Source: Bacteroidota bacterium
Lineage (GTDB): Bacteria > Bacteroidota > Bacteroidia > Cytophagales > Cyclobacteriaceae
NCBI GenBank assembly: GCA_018266435.1
Contig: JAFEAL010000010.1
Coordinates: 1 to 64,000, forward strand
DNA length: 64,000 nucleotides
Direction: 5' to 3'
A program made the position numbers and the translations under genes. The notes beneath the pieces were generated by a model. That model was given only the letters and a program-made list of their open reading frames with translations, made no database searches and was not told the DNA's origin. Below, piece by piece: positions 1 to 8,456 of the stretch; the first letter of the stretch is position 1; each line of letters begins with the position of its first letter.

Positions 1-1
1 A

Positions 2-835
2 ATACACGATTATTTCTATGTAAAACAAAACATACAATTTGGTAATAACATTGATGTAGCAGTAGCTCATTCTTCGTTTTTTAGCGATTGTGTTTTTGCG
101 TCCAATCCAACTGATTTTGCTAATCGTACTTTTTATATACCCTATGGGGTTAAGCAATATCTGCAAATGCCTGTAAAAGAGAGCGGGCAACCGTTGAAAT
201 TATTTTTTTTAGGCAGACTTGATCATGGAAAAGGTGTAGAGAAATTGATTGACATAGAAAATAAGTTAAAAGCGAAAGCGATTGATGTTGAGTGGACAGT
301 TATCGGTATGGGGAAATTGGAATCTGAAATTAAACAGCAATGGAATGGTAAAACGAATGTGAGCTTTGAAAAGCCTCAAAGCTCGGTAGATGTTTATAAT
401 GTATTACTTAAACAGGATGTTTTTGTTTTTCCCACAGAATTTGAAGGCACACCAGTGTCTATAATGGAAGCATTGTCAAATGCGAATGTGGTAATTGTGT
501 CTGATTTGCCAGGCGGGATCAGAGATATGGTAACCACAGACGTAGGCTATAGGGTAAGTATAAATAATACAATAGATTTTGCAAATCAACTTGAGTTACT
601 GCATAAGGATAGAGCCTTACTTAAAACATTGCAAGAAAACGCATGGCAAAAAGCAGTCAACAATTTTAACGCAGAAAAAAATTCAGATAAATACTTTGAG
701 TTATTTTTAAGGTTCGATGAGTTTAAAAGAAAAAATACTTCTCCCTCAAAGATCAGGCTCAATTACTTAGATAAGCCCTACTTTCCTAATGTTATGGTTA
801 AGTTGATCAGAAAAATACTATCAAAAAAAATATAA
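2..835 (+). CDS. Glycosyltransferase family 4 (group 1), 5' end outside window
   Basis: The reading frame is open from base 2 to the stop at 833-835, so the gene begins left of the window; the first internal ATG at 167 is not the true start. About 277 residues are visible, the C-terminal two thirds of a GT-B fold enzyme. Seen: an I-P-Y-G-V turn that usually closes the N-terminal domain, then a domain with the E-G-T-P-V-S-I-M-E-A stretch, the E-x7-E nucleotide-sugar binding motif of GT4. It should transfer a sugar from a nucleotide donor to a lipid-linked glycan on the cytoplasmic face. It is the first visible gene of the polysaccharide cluster. Donor and acceptor cannot be told from sequence. 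Confidence 0.85.
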   Translation: MHDYFYVKQNIQFGNNIDVAVAHSSFFSDCVFASNPTDFANRTFYIPYGVKQYLQMPVKESGQPLKLFFLGRLDHGKGVEKLIDIENKLKAKAIDVEWTVIGMGKLESEIKQQWNGKTNVSFEKPQSSVDVYNVLLKQDVFVFPTEFEGTPVSIMEALSNANVVIVSDLPGGIRDMVTTDVGYRVSINNTIDFANQLELLHKDRALLKTLQENAWQKAVNNFNAEKNSDKYFELFLRFDEFKRKNTSPSKIRLNYLDKPYFPNVMVKLIRKILSKKI

Positions 836-869
836 ACACATTTCTTTAAGAGATAGAACAATACTTAGA

Positions 870-1715
870 ATGATATCAACAACCGAAGCCCCGTTAGTGA
901 GCGTATTGATGACCGCCTACAACCGCGAAAAATATATTGCCGAGGCCATTGAGAGTGTGCTCGCCTCCACCTATAAAAATTTTGAGCTGATTATTGTGGA
1001 CGATGGTTCTCAAGACCAAACCGTAGCGATTGCCCGCAGCTACGAGCAAAAAGATCAGCGGGTAAAAGTATATGTCAATGAGCAAAACCTGGGCGACTAC
1101 CCAAATAGAAATAAAGCAGCCGGTTATGCCAAAGGTAAATACATTAAATACGTGGATGCCGATGATTACATCTACCCGCACGGGTTAGCTGTATTGGCAG
1201 AAACGATGGAGCGGTTTCCTGAGGCGGGCTGGGGATTATGTTCTTTGCTGCAATACACAAAAAGACCGTACCCCTTTCAACTCACACCAAAAGAAGCCTA
1301 TCACTACCACTACTTTGGCCCCGGGCTTTTTCATAAAGCCCCTTTGTCATCCATTATAAAAATGAGTGCATTTGAAAACGAAAACGGTTTTAAGAATGCC
1401 CGGATGGTTGGCGATTATGAAATGTGGCATCGCCTGGCAATGCAATACCCGGTGGTGCTTATGCAAGACGGAGTCGTCTGGTACCGCGAGCATGACGAAC
1501 AAGAAGTGGTTTTTCGCAGTCAGTTTGTGGAGGCTTATGAAGAAGTAAAATATAAGTATTTGCAAAACAGCAAATGTCCATTAGATAAAGAATTGGCTCA
1601 TCAAATACTTCAAAAAGAGAAAAAAAGATTGAGGATGAGTTTGATAAAGTCTATTGTTAAACTTAACTACAAATCGATGCTTATGTATTTACGTCTTTTA
1701 GATCAAATAAAATGA
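870..1715 (+). CDS. Glycosyltransferase family 2
   Basis: 281 residues with a GT-A fold layout. The N-terminus (residues 9-51) has the V-S-V-L-M-T-A-Y-N-R strand and an I-V-D-D-G-S nucleotide-binding turn, and D-A-D-D at about residues 96-99 is the metal-binding DXD motif. The C-terminal 50 residues are basic, which may hold it at the membrane. It should be an inverting transferase adding one sugar to the repeat unit made by this cluster. The downstream acetyltransferase start overlaps its stop by 4 bases (ATGA), suggesting coupled translation. Specific sugar unknown. Confidence 0.88.
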   Translation: MISTTEAPLVSVLMTAYNREKYIAEAIESVLASTYKNFELIIVDDGSQDQTVAIARSYEQKDQRVKVYVNEQNLGDYPNRNKAAGYAKGKYIKYVDADDYIYPHGLAVLAETMERFPEAGWGLCSLLQYTKRPYPFQLTPKEAYHYHYFGPGLFHKAPLSSIIKMSAFENENGFKNARMVGDYEMWHRLAMQYPVVLMQDGVVWYREHDEQEVVFRSQFVEAYEEVKYKYLQNSKCPLDKELAHQILQKEKKRLRMSLIKSIVKLNYKSMLMYLRLLDQIK

Positions 1716-2356
1716 GCAAACTTAAATATATTTTATCGCATCCCTTTATGGTAATTACTTCTCTCATCACTCGATTACCCTATTTTTCATTTGTGAGAGA
1801 AACCAATGACTATCAGTGCAGGATCAGTTTTGATTTTTGGTTTAAGCAAAAAGTATTGAACTGGGGAGGCAATAAAAAAGCTTATTGGCCGGTTCACTGG
1901 ACAAGCAGAGTCTATGACATAGAAAATATCTTAGTAGGAGTTGACGCCTATCCTGGCATGATGACGGGATGCTATATTCAAGGGAAAGGAGGAATTAGAA
2001 TAGGAGATTACACACAGATAGCGTCAAATGTTGTAATTGTGAGCGCCAACCATGATCCTTATGATAGCCGAAAACATATCTTGGCTGAAGTGCGAATAGG
2101 AAAATATTGCTGGATTGGCGCAGGTGCGAAGATTATGCCCGGTGTTGAACTTGGTGACTGGACTGTTGTTGGAGCAGGTGCAGTTGTAACTAAATCTTTT
2201 CCTGAAGGATATTGTATTATAGGTGGCGTGCCCGCTCAAAAGATAAAAATGTTAGAAAAAGAGAAGTGCTTTAGTTTTAAAAATAGAATTGAGTATAACG
2301 GCTATATTAGAGCGAGTAGTTTTGAACAGTACAGAAAAAAGAAATTAAAAATATAA
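1712..2356 (+). CDS. Hexapeptide-repeat acetyltransferase (WbbJ/WcaF-like)
   Basis: 214 residues. The middle part (residues about 75-185) carries left-handed beta-helix hexapeptide repeats of the form I/V-G-x-x-x, including I-R-I-G-D-Y-T, V-R-I-G-K-Y-C-W-I-G-A and a V-V-G-A-G-A-V-V-T coil, closing with G-G-V-P-A. S-A-N-H-D at about residue 112 holds the likely catalytic histidine. Members of this family move an acetyl group from acetyl-CoA to a sugar hydroxyl or amino group. The N-terminal 70 residues are less typical and rich in aromatics. It lies between a GT2 gene and the hisH-like gene, so it probably decorates the polysaccharide unit; the acceptor is not predictable. Confidence 0.85.
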   Translation: MSKLKYILSHPFMVITSLITRLPYFSFVRETNDYQCRISFDFWFKQKVLNWGGNKKAYWPVHWTSRVYDIENILVGVDAYPGMMTGCYIQGKGGIRIGDYTQIASNVVIVSANHDPYDSRKHILAEVRIGKYCWIGAGAKIMPGVELGDWTVVGAGAVVTKSFPEGYCIIGGVPAQKIKMLEKEKCFSFKNRIEYNGYIRASSFEQYRKKKLKI

Positions 2357-2357
2357 A

Positions 2358-2975
2358 ATGCTCACCATCCTCAACTATGGCGTAGGCAACCTCGCCTCGA
2401 TTAAAAATATGCTGAAGCGGGTAGGGATTGAGGCCGTTATTTCTTCCGATGAGCAGGATATTCAACAGGCGGCAAAAATTATTTTGCCCGGTGTAGGGGC
2501 CTTTGATACCTGTGCTCAAAAATTGCAAGAGTCAGGGGTGACTTCTCTCCTGAAAAAAAAAGTGTATGAAGATAAAATCCCGTTACTCGGCATTTGCGTA
2601 GGGATGCAACTGTTGCTCGAAGGGAGCGAAGAAGGCGTACTGCCTGGTTTAGGCTGGATCAAAGGCAAAAATGTGAGGTTTGATGTTGAAAAATTACCAC
2701 AGCACTACAAAGTGCCGCACATCGGCTGGACGGAGGTAACCGCTTCTAAAAAATCAGCGTTGACGGCAAACTTAGAAACTGAGGCGCGTTTTTATTTTGT
2801 GCACTCGTACCACGCCCAACTGGCTAATCCGGCTGATGAACTGTTTGAGGCCGACTACGGCTACCGCTTTACTGCCGGGATACAGCATGAAAATATTTTT
2901 GGGGTACAGTTTCACCCGGAAAAGAGCCACCGGTTTGGCCGGCAGTTGCTCGAAAATTTTGTGATGTACCGATGA
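2358..2975 (+). CDS. hisH: HisH-like glutaminase for sugar amidotransfer
   Basis: 205 residues, full length for a class I glutamine amidotransferase of the HisH family. The triad is visible: nucleophile Cys80 in G-I-C-V-G-M-Q, and His186 and Glu188 in F-H-P-E-K-S. It releases ammonia from glutamine. In histidine synthesis the ammonia goes through HisF. Here the neighbours are a HisF-like protein (4-base overlap) and a WbpG-type amidotransferase, with no other his genes nearby. This trio is known from Pseudomonas and related O-antigen loci (HisH2/HisF2/WbpG), where it makes an acetamidino group on a diacetylated sugar. I infer the same role rather than histidine synthesis. Confidence 0.85.
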   Translation: MLTILNYGVGNLASIKNMLKRVGIEAVISSDEQDIQQAAKIILPGVGAFDTCAQKLQESGVTSLLKKKVYEDKIPLLGICVGMQLLLEGSEEGVLPGLGWIKGKNVRFDVEKLPQHYKVPHIGWTEVTASKKSALTANLETEARFYFVHSYHAQLANPADELFEADYGYRFTAGIQHENIFGVQFHPEKSHRFGRQLLENFVMYR

Positions 2976-3733
2976 AGCGCGTACGTGTTATTCCGGCCTT
3001 GCTGATGCAAGACGGTGGATTGGTAAAATCCATCCGGTTTAAAGCTCACAAATACGTGGGCGACCCGATCAATGCAGTAAAAATTTTTAATGAAAAAGGA
3101 GCTGATGAAATTGTGCTGCTAGATCGCTCGGCTTTTAAAACCGGCCCCGACATGAGCCGCATTCAAGACATCGCCAGCGAAGCATTTATGCCGCTGGGCT
3201 ACGGGGGTGGCATTACCACGCTGGAGCAGATACGCACACTCATTGCCGGTGGGGTAGAGAAAGTAATCTTAAACACGGCTGCAGTTACTACACCTTCGCT
3301 GGTTACCGATGGCGCAAGCTATGTGGGTAGTCAAAGTATAGTGGTGTCGCTTGATGTAAAGAAAAACTGGCTGGGTAAGTACAAGGTTTTCACACACAAC
3401 GGCACAAAAGATAGCGGCATGGACCCGGTTGAGTTTGCCAAAAAAATGGAGACGGCCGGAGCCGGTGAAATTTTGCTTACCTCCATTGACCGGGACGGAA
3501 CCTTTGGTGGTTATGATCTGAATCTGCTCAAAGCCGTTACCTCAGTGCTGTCTATTCCGGTAGTAGCAGCAGGCGGTGCCGGCAGTCTTTATGATTTTGT
3601 GCAGGCCGTTGGCCAAGGGGCGTCAGCGGTGGCCGCGGGTAGTTTTTTTGTATTTCAACTGCCCCACCGGGCGGTATTAATCAGCTACCCCGCTGAGATA
3701 GAATTAAAAGAAAAAGTATTTTCGCGGTTGTAA
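2972..3733 (+). CDS. hisF: HisF-like ammonia-channel subunit for sugar amidotransfer
   Basis: 253 residues, a (beta/alpha)8 barrel of the HisF family. Aligned by eye with canonical HisF, the general acid/base Asp11 of the cyclase reaction is replaced by leucine (residues 7-12 are I-P-A-L-L-M instead of the I-x-C-L-D-V pattern), while the second conserved Asp in V-S-L-D-V remains. The phosphate-binding G-Y-G-G-G-I and A-A-G-G-A-G turns are kept. The protein therefore probably no longer performs the imidazole-forming cyclase step but passes ammonia from the HisH-like partner to the WbpG-like enzyme encoded next. Its start overlaps the hisH stop by 4 bases. Confidence 0.85.
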   Translation: MKRVRVIPALLMQDGGLVKSIRFKAHKYVGDPINAVKIFNEKGADEIVLLDRSAFKTGPDMSRIQDIASEAFMPLGYGGGITTLEQIRTLIAGGVEKVILNTAAVTTPSLVTDGASYVGSQSIVVSLDVKKNWLGKYKVFTHNGTKDSGMDPVEFAKKMETAGAGEILLTSIDRDGTFGGYDLNLLKAVTSVLSIPVVAAGGAGSLYDFVQAVGQGASAVAAGSFFVFQLPHRAVLISYPAEIELKEKVFSRL

Positions 3734-3751
3734 ATTTAAACGTTTGAGGTT

Positions 3752-4906
3752 ATGATTTTAAGCAGCGCTGATTCTGATTACCAGCAATGTGCGATAAGTG
3801 TAATGGATAACATTGCCGACCCGGATATTTCGTTTGATGAAAAGGGAATCTGTAATTATTACTATGAGTACAAAAAAGCTGAAAAGGAAATGGTTTTTTC
3901 AGGCAACGAAGGAAAGAAACGACTCGAGCAAATTGCAAATAACATTAAGCAAGCAGGTAGAGGAAAAAAGTATGATTGTATTCTCGGGTTAAGTGGTGGA
4001 ATTGATAGTACTTACCTGGCTCTATTGGCCAAGCAATTAGGGCTTAAGCCTTTGTTGGTTCATTTTGACTATGGGTGGAACTCTGAAATTGCTGTTCAGA
4101 ATATTGAACGTGCGGTCAATACCTTAGGCTTTGATTTATACACTCACGTAATGGACTGGGATGAGTTCAAGGATATATTACGTGCTTATTTTAAAGCTTC
4201 TGTTCTTGATCTCGATGTTCCGGCTGACCATATGATTTTTGCCGCATTGTTTAAAACAGCTAATAAGTATGGCATCAAATATATGTTGAGTGGAAACAAT
4301 GTTCAGACAGAACACACGCTTCCTAAAACTTGGAACTACAATAAATTTGATATTGTCAATTTGAGAAATATTCACAATAAGTTTGGAGAACGAAAATTGA
4401 AGCATTTTCCTAAGTTGGGTTTATGGTACAGTGCCTACTACAGAGCCAGGGGGATTCAAAGTGTTCAATTATTAAATTGTGTTGAGTATAACAAAATGGA
4501 AGTTAAAAAAAAAATTACTGAAGAGCTCGGTTGGAAAGATTATGGAGGTAAACATCACGAGTCGGTATTCACAAGATTTTATCAAGGCTATATACTTCCG
4601 AATAAATTTCATATAGACAAAAGAAAAGCCCATTTATCCAACTTGATTTTTTCGGGTCAGCTGACAAAACCAGAAGCTTTAAAGCAAATTGAGTCACCTC
4701 CTTACGATGAGAGGCTTCAAATGCAGGATAAGGAATACATAGCTAAGAAACTGGGGTTCTCTACCAATGAATTTGATGAGTTGCTGCGTTTGCCCAATCG
4801 CACCCATCAGGAATTTGGTACGGATGTTAACCAACGTCAGGTATACTTTAAACTGATAAAATTAGCTCGGCCGCTAACGTCTTTAATAAAAAAAGTCAGG
4901 ATATGA
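3752..4906 (+). CDS. N-acetyl sugar amidotransferase (WbpG-like)
   Basis: 384 residues. A PP-loop ATP pyrophosphatase motif S-G-G-I-D-S-T lies near residue 81, preceded by an N-terminal segment V-M-D-x-x-A-D-P-D-I-x-F-D-E-K-G-I-C-N typical of N-acetyl sugar amidotransferases. Members activate the amide oxygen of an N-acetyl sugar with ATP and use ammonia from HisH/HisF to form an amidine. The N-terminal cysteines often seen as two C-x2-C pairs are partly missing here: the second of each pair is Ser and Tyr. Its stop overlaps the wecB start in ATGA. Function follows well from motif plus the HisH/HisF neighbours; the exact sugar is unknown. Confidence 0.85.
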   Translation: MILSSADSDYQQCAISVMDNIADPDISFDEKGICNYYYEYKKAEKEMVFSGNEGKKRLEQIANNIKQAGRGKKYDCILGLSGGIDSTYLALLAKQLGLKPLLVHFDYGWNSEIAVQNIERAVNTLGFDLYTHVMDWDEFKDILRAYFKASVLDLDVPADHMIFAALFKTANKYGIKYMLSGNNVQTEHTLPKTWNYNKFDIVNLRNIHNKFGERKLKHFPKLGLWYSAYYRARGIQSVQLLNCVEYNKMEVKKKITEELGWKDYGGKHHESVFTRFYQGYILPNKFHIDKRKAHLSNLIFSGQLTKPEALKQIESPPYDERLQMQDKEYIAKKLGFSTNEFDELLRLPNRTHQEFGTDVNQRQVYFKLIKLARPLTSLIKKVRI

Positions 4907-5964
4907 TTGTTACTATTATTGGGGCACGTCCGCAGTTTATAAAAGCAGCCATAGTTTCAAAAGCACTGAGCCAACAAAATATTGAAGAGATGATTATTCA
5001 TACCGGGCAACATTACGATGCGCGCATGAGTGATATTTTTTTTAATGAACTGGGGCTGAAATACACACAGAACCTAAACATAGGGTCGGGCTCTCATGCT
5101 GCACAAACCGCAGAAATGATGATTAAAATTGAAGAAATACTGCAACAAAAATTATCAGAAACTGAAGCTGTATTATTATACGGAGATACAAATAGTACCC
5201 TGGCGGGTGCAATTGTGGCATCAAAACTAGGAATTAAAATTATACATGTAGAAGCAGGTTTGAGAAGTTTTAATAAAAATATGCCTGAAGAAATAAACCG
5301 GATTATGACAGATCATGTTTCAGATTTTCTTTTCTGCTCATCTGATCATTCTGTAATTCAACTTAAAAAAGAAGGAATTGATAAAAATGTGTACGAGGTG
5401 GGTGATGTAATGTATGATGCAATGCTTTATTTCGGCTCGATTGCAAACGAAATGATTCCTGATAGTTTTTTAAATACGCCTTTTTTTTTAGCAACGATAC
5501 ATCGGCCGCAGAATATTGATAATAAGGAGATACTCGGTAATATCCTTTCAGCATTTGCTCAAAGCCCGGTTCCTCTGGTTTGGCCTCTTCACCCCAGGGC
5601 AAAAAAAGCCATAACAAATTTTGGGTTGCCTATTCCTGAAAATGTAACCATCAGAGAACCGTTTTCTTATTTCGAAATGCTAAAAGCACTTCGGTTATGC
5701 GATAAAGTGATTACTGATTCTGGTGGGTTGCAAAAGGAATCATATTGGATGAGGAAACCTTGTATTACGTTACGAAACGAAACGGAATGGGTAGAGACAC
5801 TTCATCATCAATGGAATGTAACAGTGGGCACAGAAATAAATAAAATTGTTGAAGCAATGAAAATAGAAGTGCCTCAAAACTCCTGGACGCAACTGTACGG
5901 TGACGGTACCTCAGCAAAGAAAATAGCCACAATAATAAGTGAGGTTACATCCAAGACATGGTAA
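4903..5964 (+). CDS. wecB: UDP-N-acetylglucosamine 2-epimerase (non-hydrolysing)
   Basis: 353 residues, normal length for the family. Visible signatures are G-A-R-P-Q-F-I-K near the N-terminus, Y-G-D-T-N-S-T, H-V-E-A-G-L-R-S, P-E-E-I-N-R, T-I-H-R-P-Q-N and T-D-S-G-G-L-Q-K-E. The family inverts C2 of UDP-GlcNAc to give UDP-ManNAc; WbpI homologues do the same on the diacetylated uronic acid sugar. Because it sits directly behind the amidotransferase trio, a WbpI-like role on a 2,3-diacetamido sugar is a good alternative to plain WecB. The next gene's start lies 7 bases inside its 3' end. Confidence 0.88.
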   Translation: MIVTIIGARPQFIKAAIVSKALSQQNIEEMIIHTGQHYDARMSDIFFNELGLKYTQNLNIGSGSHAAQTAEMMIKIEEILQQKLSETEAVLLYGDTNSTLAGAIVASKLGIKIIHVEAGLRSFNKNMPEEINRIMTDHVSDFLFCSSDHSVIQLKKEGIDKNVYEVGDVMYDAMLYFGSIANEMIPDSFLNTPFFLATIHRPQNIDNKEILGNILSAFAQSPVPLVWPLHPRAKKAITNFGLPIPENVTIREPFSYFEMLKALRLCDKVITDSGGLQKESYWMRKPCITLRNETEWVETLHHQWNVTVGTEINKIVEAMKIEVPQNSWTQLYGDGTSAKKIATIISEVTSKTW

Positions 5965-7310
5965 AGGTATTATTTCTGGTAATGGAATTTCCTCCCGTAA
6001 ATACCACGGGTAATTTCAGGTCATTAAAATTTGTAAAATACCTCAAGGATTTTGGGGTTCAACCAATTGTAGTAACATTAAAAGAAGACGAAGCATCTCA
6101 CTATTTCAAAGTACCTGTTGATAATTCGCTTCTTAAAGAGATACCCCCCGATACTCCTATTTTCCGGGTTCATTGCGAGGGTGAAGAAAAATACTATGGT
6201 AATAAATTGAAAAATTTTATTACCATTTTCTTCAGTATCAAAGATACACTTGCCGTGCGTTGGAAGAAGCACCTCTTTATTGAATTAGAAGCGATTATCA
6301 AGAGACACAGCCCTCAATTAATTTTCACATCACTACCTCCCTTTAGTTCAGGTAAGCTGGCAGTTCATGTGGCTAAAAAATTCAGGTTGCCTCTGATTGT
6401 TGATATGCGCGACTTATATGCAAATTGGGGAAATGTTCCTCACGGCAGTTTCGTTCATTATCTGTTAAAGCTATTTGAAGAAAGAATGATATTTCGCAGG
6501 GCTGCTAAGATCATAGGTGTTACGCCTCAGTTGATCAAAACACTTAAAGCAACTCACCCGCTCGTCAAGGCAGAAAAATTTGTGGTTATTCCTAACGGAT
6601 ATGATTCAGATACGCATTTTCCAAGTCAAATTTTATTTAAAAACACAAGTGAAAATATCTCGATAGGCTATGTCGGATCTTTTTATTACAGCCCTAAGTC
6701 ACGCGAAGAAATTCTGCTGCCATGGTGGAAGAGAAAAGGTCTTAAAATGCTCCGGTATGTCGCAGTGAAAGAAGATTGGTTGTACCGCACCCCTTATTTC
6801 TTTTTTAAATGCTTATCACAAGTTTTTTTAAAGTACCCTCAGTTAAAAAAGAGAGTCTGTGTAGAGTTTATAGGCAAACAACCGGATTGGCTGTTACCTA
6901 TGATCGAAGGATTTAATTTAGCGGATAACGTAAAACTTCATGGAGTGCTTCCTTATGAGAAAGCAATTTTTATTCAAAGTAAGATTGATTTAATGCTTAC
7001 CACATCAGAGAAGGTATTGGATGGGTTTCAAGAACATTATAGTTTACCTTCAAAAATTTTTGATTATGTTAAACTCGGAAAGCCGATCATTGCCTTTATA
7101 ACACCGGGCATTCAAATGGAATTTATAAAAAAATCAGGAGTGGGGATTGTTTGCAACCCCGATGATATCGAGGAAGCAACAACTGTTTTAAGTGACTTGC
7201 TACAACATGGAAAAACTTTTTCACCGGATATGACTTATTTAAAAAAATACCATCGAAAAAATACAACCAGTCAACTGGCTGAGGTAATAAAGCTTACAAC
7301 ACCTGACTGA
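5958..7310 (+). CDS. Glycosyltransferase family 4
   Basis: 450 residues, long for GT4 but with both GT-B halves. The N-terminal half has F-L-V-M-E-F-P-P followed by a glycine-containing loop, a D-M-R-D-L-Y segment near residue 150 and a V-I-P-N-G-Y-D hinge. The C-terminal half has G-Y-V-G-S-F-Y and L-P-S-K-I-F-D-Y-V-K-L-G-K-P-I, which replaces the classical E-x7-E segment in this subfamily (as in WbuB-like enzymes). Likely adds an amino sugar to the lipid-linked unit. It lies between the epimerase gene (7-base overlap) and an aminotransferase gene (3-base gap). Confidence 0.82.
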   Translation: MVKVLFLVMEFPPVNTTGNFRSLKFVKYLKDFGVQPIVVTLKEDEASHYFKVPVDNSLLKEIPPDTPIFRVHCEGEEKYYGNKLKNFITIFFSIKDTLAVRWKKHLFIELEAIIKRHSPQLIFTSLPPFSSGKLAVHVAKKFRLPLIVDMRDLYANWGNVPHGSFVHYLLKLFEERMIFRRAAKIIGVTPQLIKTLKATHPLVKAEKFVVIPNGYDSDTHFPSQILFKNTSENISIGYVGSFYYSPKSREEILLPWWKRKGLKMLRYVAVKEDWLYRTPYFFFKCLSQVFLKYPQLKKRVCVEFIGKQPDWLLPMIEGFNLADNVKLHGVLPYEKAIFIQSKIDLMLTTSEKVLDGFQEHYSLPSKIFDYVKLGKPIIAFITPGIQMEFIKKSGVGIVCNPDDIEEATTVLSDLLQHGKTFSPDMTYLKKYHRKNTTSQLAEVIKLTTPD

Positions 7311-7313
7311 TAT

Positions 7314-8423
7314 ATGATTGTTCCTTTTATTGATTTGAGTTTACGGAATCACAGCTTTCGTAAAAAAATTCAAAAAATATTCCTTGATGTTTTTAAAAAA
7401 AATCAATTTATCGGGGGGCAATTTGTGCATGACTTTGAACAGTCATTTGCTAATGAGCAAGATGCTAAACATGCAATATCTTGTGGTAATGGAACAGACG
7501 CTCTTTTTATTATTCTAAAAATGTTGGGCATTGGTGCGGGTGATGAGGTACTTCTTGCTGCCAATGCCTGCATAGCAGATGGTGAGGCTGTCAGCTTAAC
7601 CGGGGCAACTCCTGTCTTTGTTGACGTAGATTCGTTTTATTGCATTGACGGAAGGTTAATTGAAGAAAAAATCACAGTGCGAACTAAAGCTATATTGGCC
7701 GTTCATCTATATGGTCAGCTTTGCGATGTAGATAGGCTGGCAGAAATTTGTAAAAAAAACTCTTTGTTATTGGTTGAAGACTGTGCCCAATCTCATTTCT
7801 CTGAGTACAAAGGAAAAAAAGCGGGTATGTTTGGCATAGCCGCTGCATTTAGTTTTTATCCAACAAAAAATTTAGGCGCCTATGGCGATGCCGGCTGTAT
7901 GATTACCAATGATGATGAGCTCGCTATAAAATTAAGAATGTATGCCCGGCATGGCGCTCTAATTAAAAACCAGCATTTAATTGAAGGGGTGAATAGCCGA
8001 ATGGACAGTTTACAAGCTGCAGTTTTGTTAACTAAACTCCCCTATATTCATGACTGGAATAAGCAACGCGTAGCAAATGCTGATTTGTATAATCATCTCC
8101 TGAGCGAGGTTAATGAAATTGTCTTGCCACAAACCCTACCAGAAACTAAACACACTTACCACCTTTATGTTATACGGACTAAAGAACGCAACAAGCTGGC
8201 TGAATATTTGCGTACTCAAGGTGTGGAGACTGCCATTCATTACCCTACTGCGCTTCCGTTTTTGCAAGCTTATCGTTACCTGAATCATACACCTGCCGAT
8301 TTTCCGGTAGCAGATCAACAGCAGCACGAAATTTTGTCACTGCCCATGTTTCCCGGGTTGACTCATCAGCAGATTGAGTACACCGCTAACTGCATCAAAG
8401 ACTTTTATAGTAAGAAGAAGTAA
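7314..8423 (+). CDS. DegT/DnrJ/EryC1/StrS sugar aminotransferase
   Basis: 369 residues, PLP-dependent aspartate-aminotransferase fold. Motifs: P-F-I-D-L-S at the start, G-N-G-T-D-A-L (phosphate binding, about residue 59), V-E-D-C-A-Q-S (cofactor ring contact) and the Schiff-base lysine Lys185 in S-F-Y-P-T-K-N-L-G. Such enzymes aminate a keto-sugar nucleotide with glutamate. The N-terminus and the N-L-G-A-Y-G-D-A-G segment resemble 3-aminotransferases (QdtB/WbpE type), which would fit production of a 2,3-diacetamido sugar for the amidotransferase trio upstream. The C3 versus C4 assignment is inference. Confidence 0.87.
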   Translation: MIVPFIDLSLRNHSFRKKIQKIFLDVFKKNQFIGGQFVHDFEQSFANEQDAKHAISCGNGTDALFIILKMLGIGAGDEVLLAANACIADGEAVSLTGATPVFVDVDSFYCIDGRLIEEKITVRTKAILAVHLYGQLCDVDRLAEICKKNSLLLVEDCAQSHFSEYKGKKAGMFGIAAAFSFYPTKNLGAYGDAGCMITNDDELAIKLRMYARHGALIKNQHLIEGVNSRMDSLQAAVLLTKLPYIHDWNKQRVANADLYNHLLSEVNEIVLPQTLPETKHTYHLYVIRTKERNKLAEYLRTQGVETAIHYPTALPFLQAYRYLNHTPADFPVADQQQHEILSLPMFPGLTHQQIEYTANCIKDFYSKKK

Positions 8424-8456
8424 ATAAAACTAGACTGAAAGAACACTAAAAATTTT

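Noticed and set aside
2358-3733. Histidine biosynthesis genes hisH and hisF
   Set aside because: No other his genes nearby, the HisF Asp11 is missing, and a WbpG-like gene follows; read as a sugar amidotransferase system.
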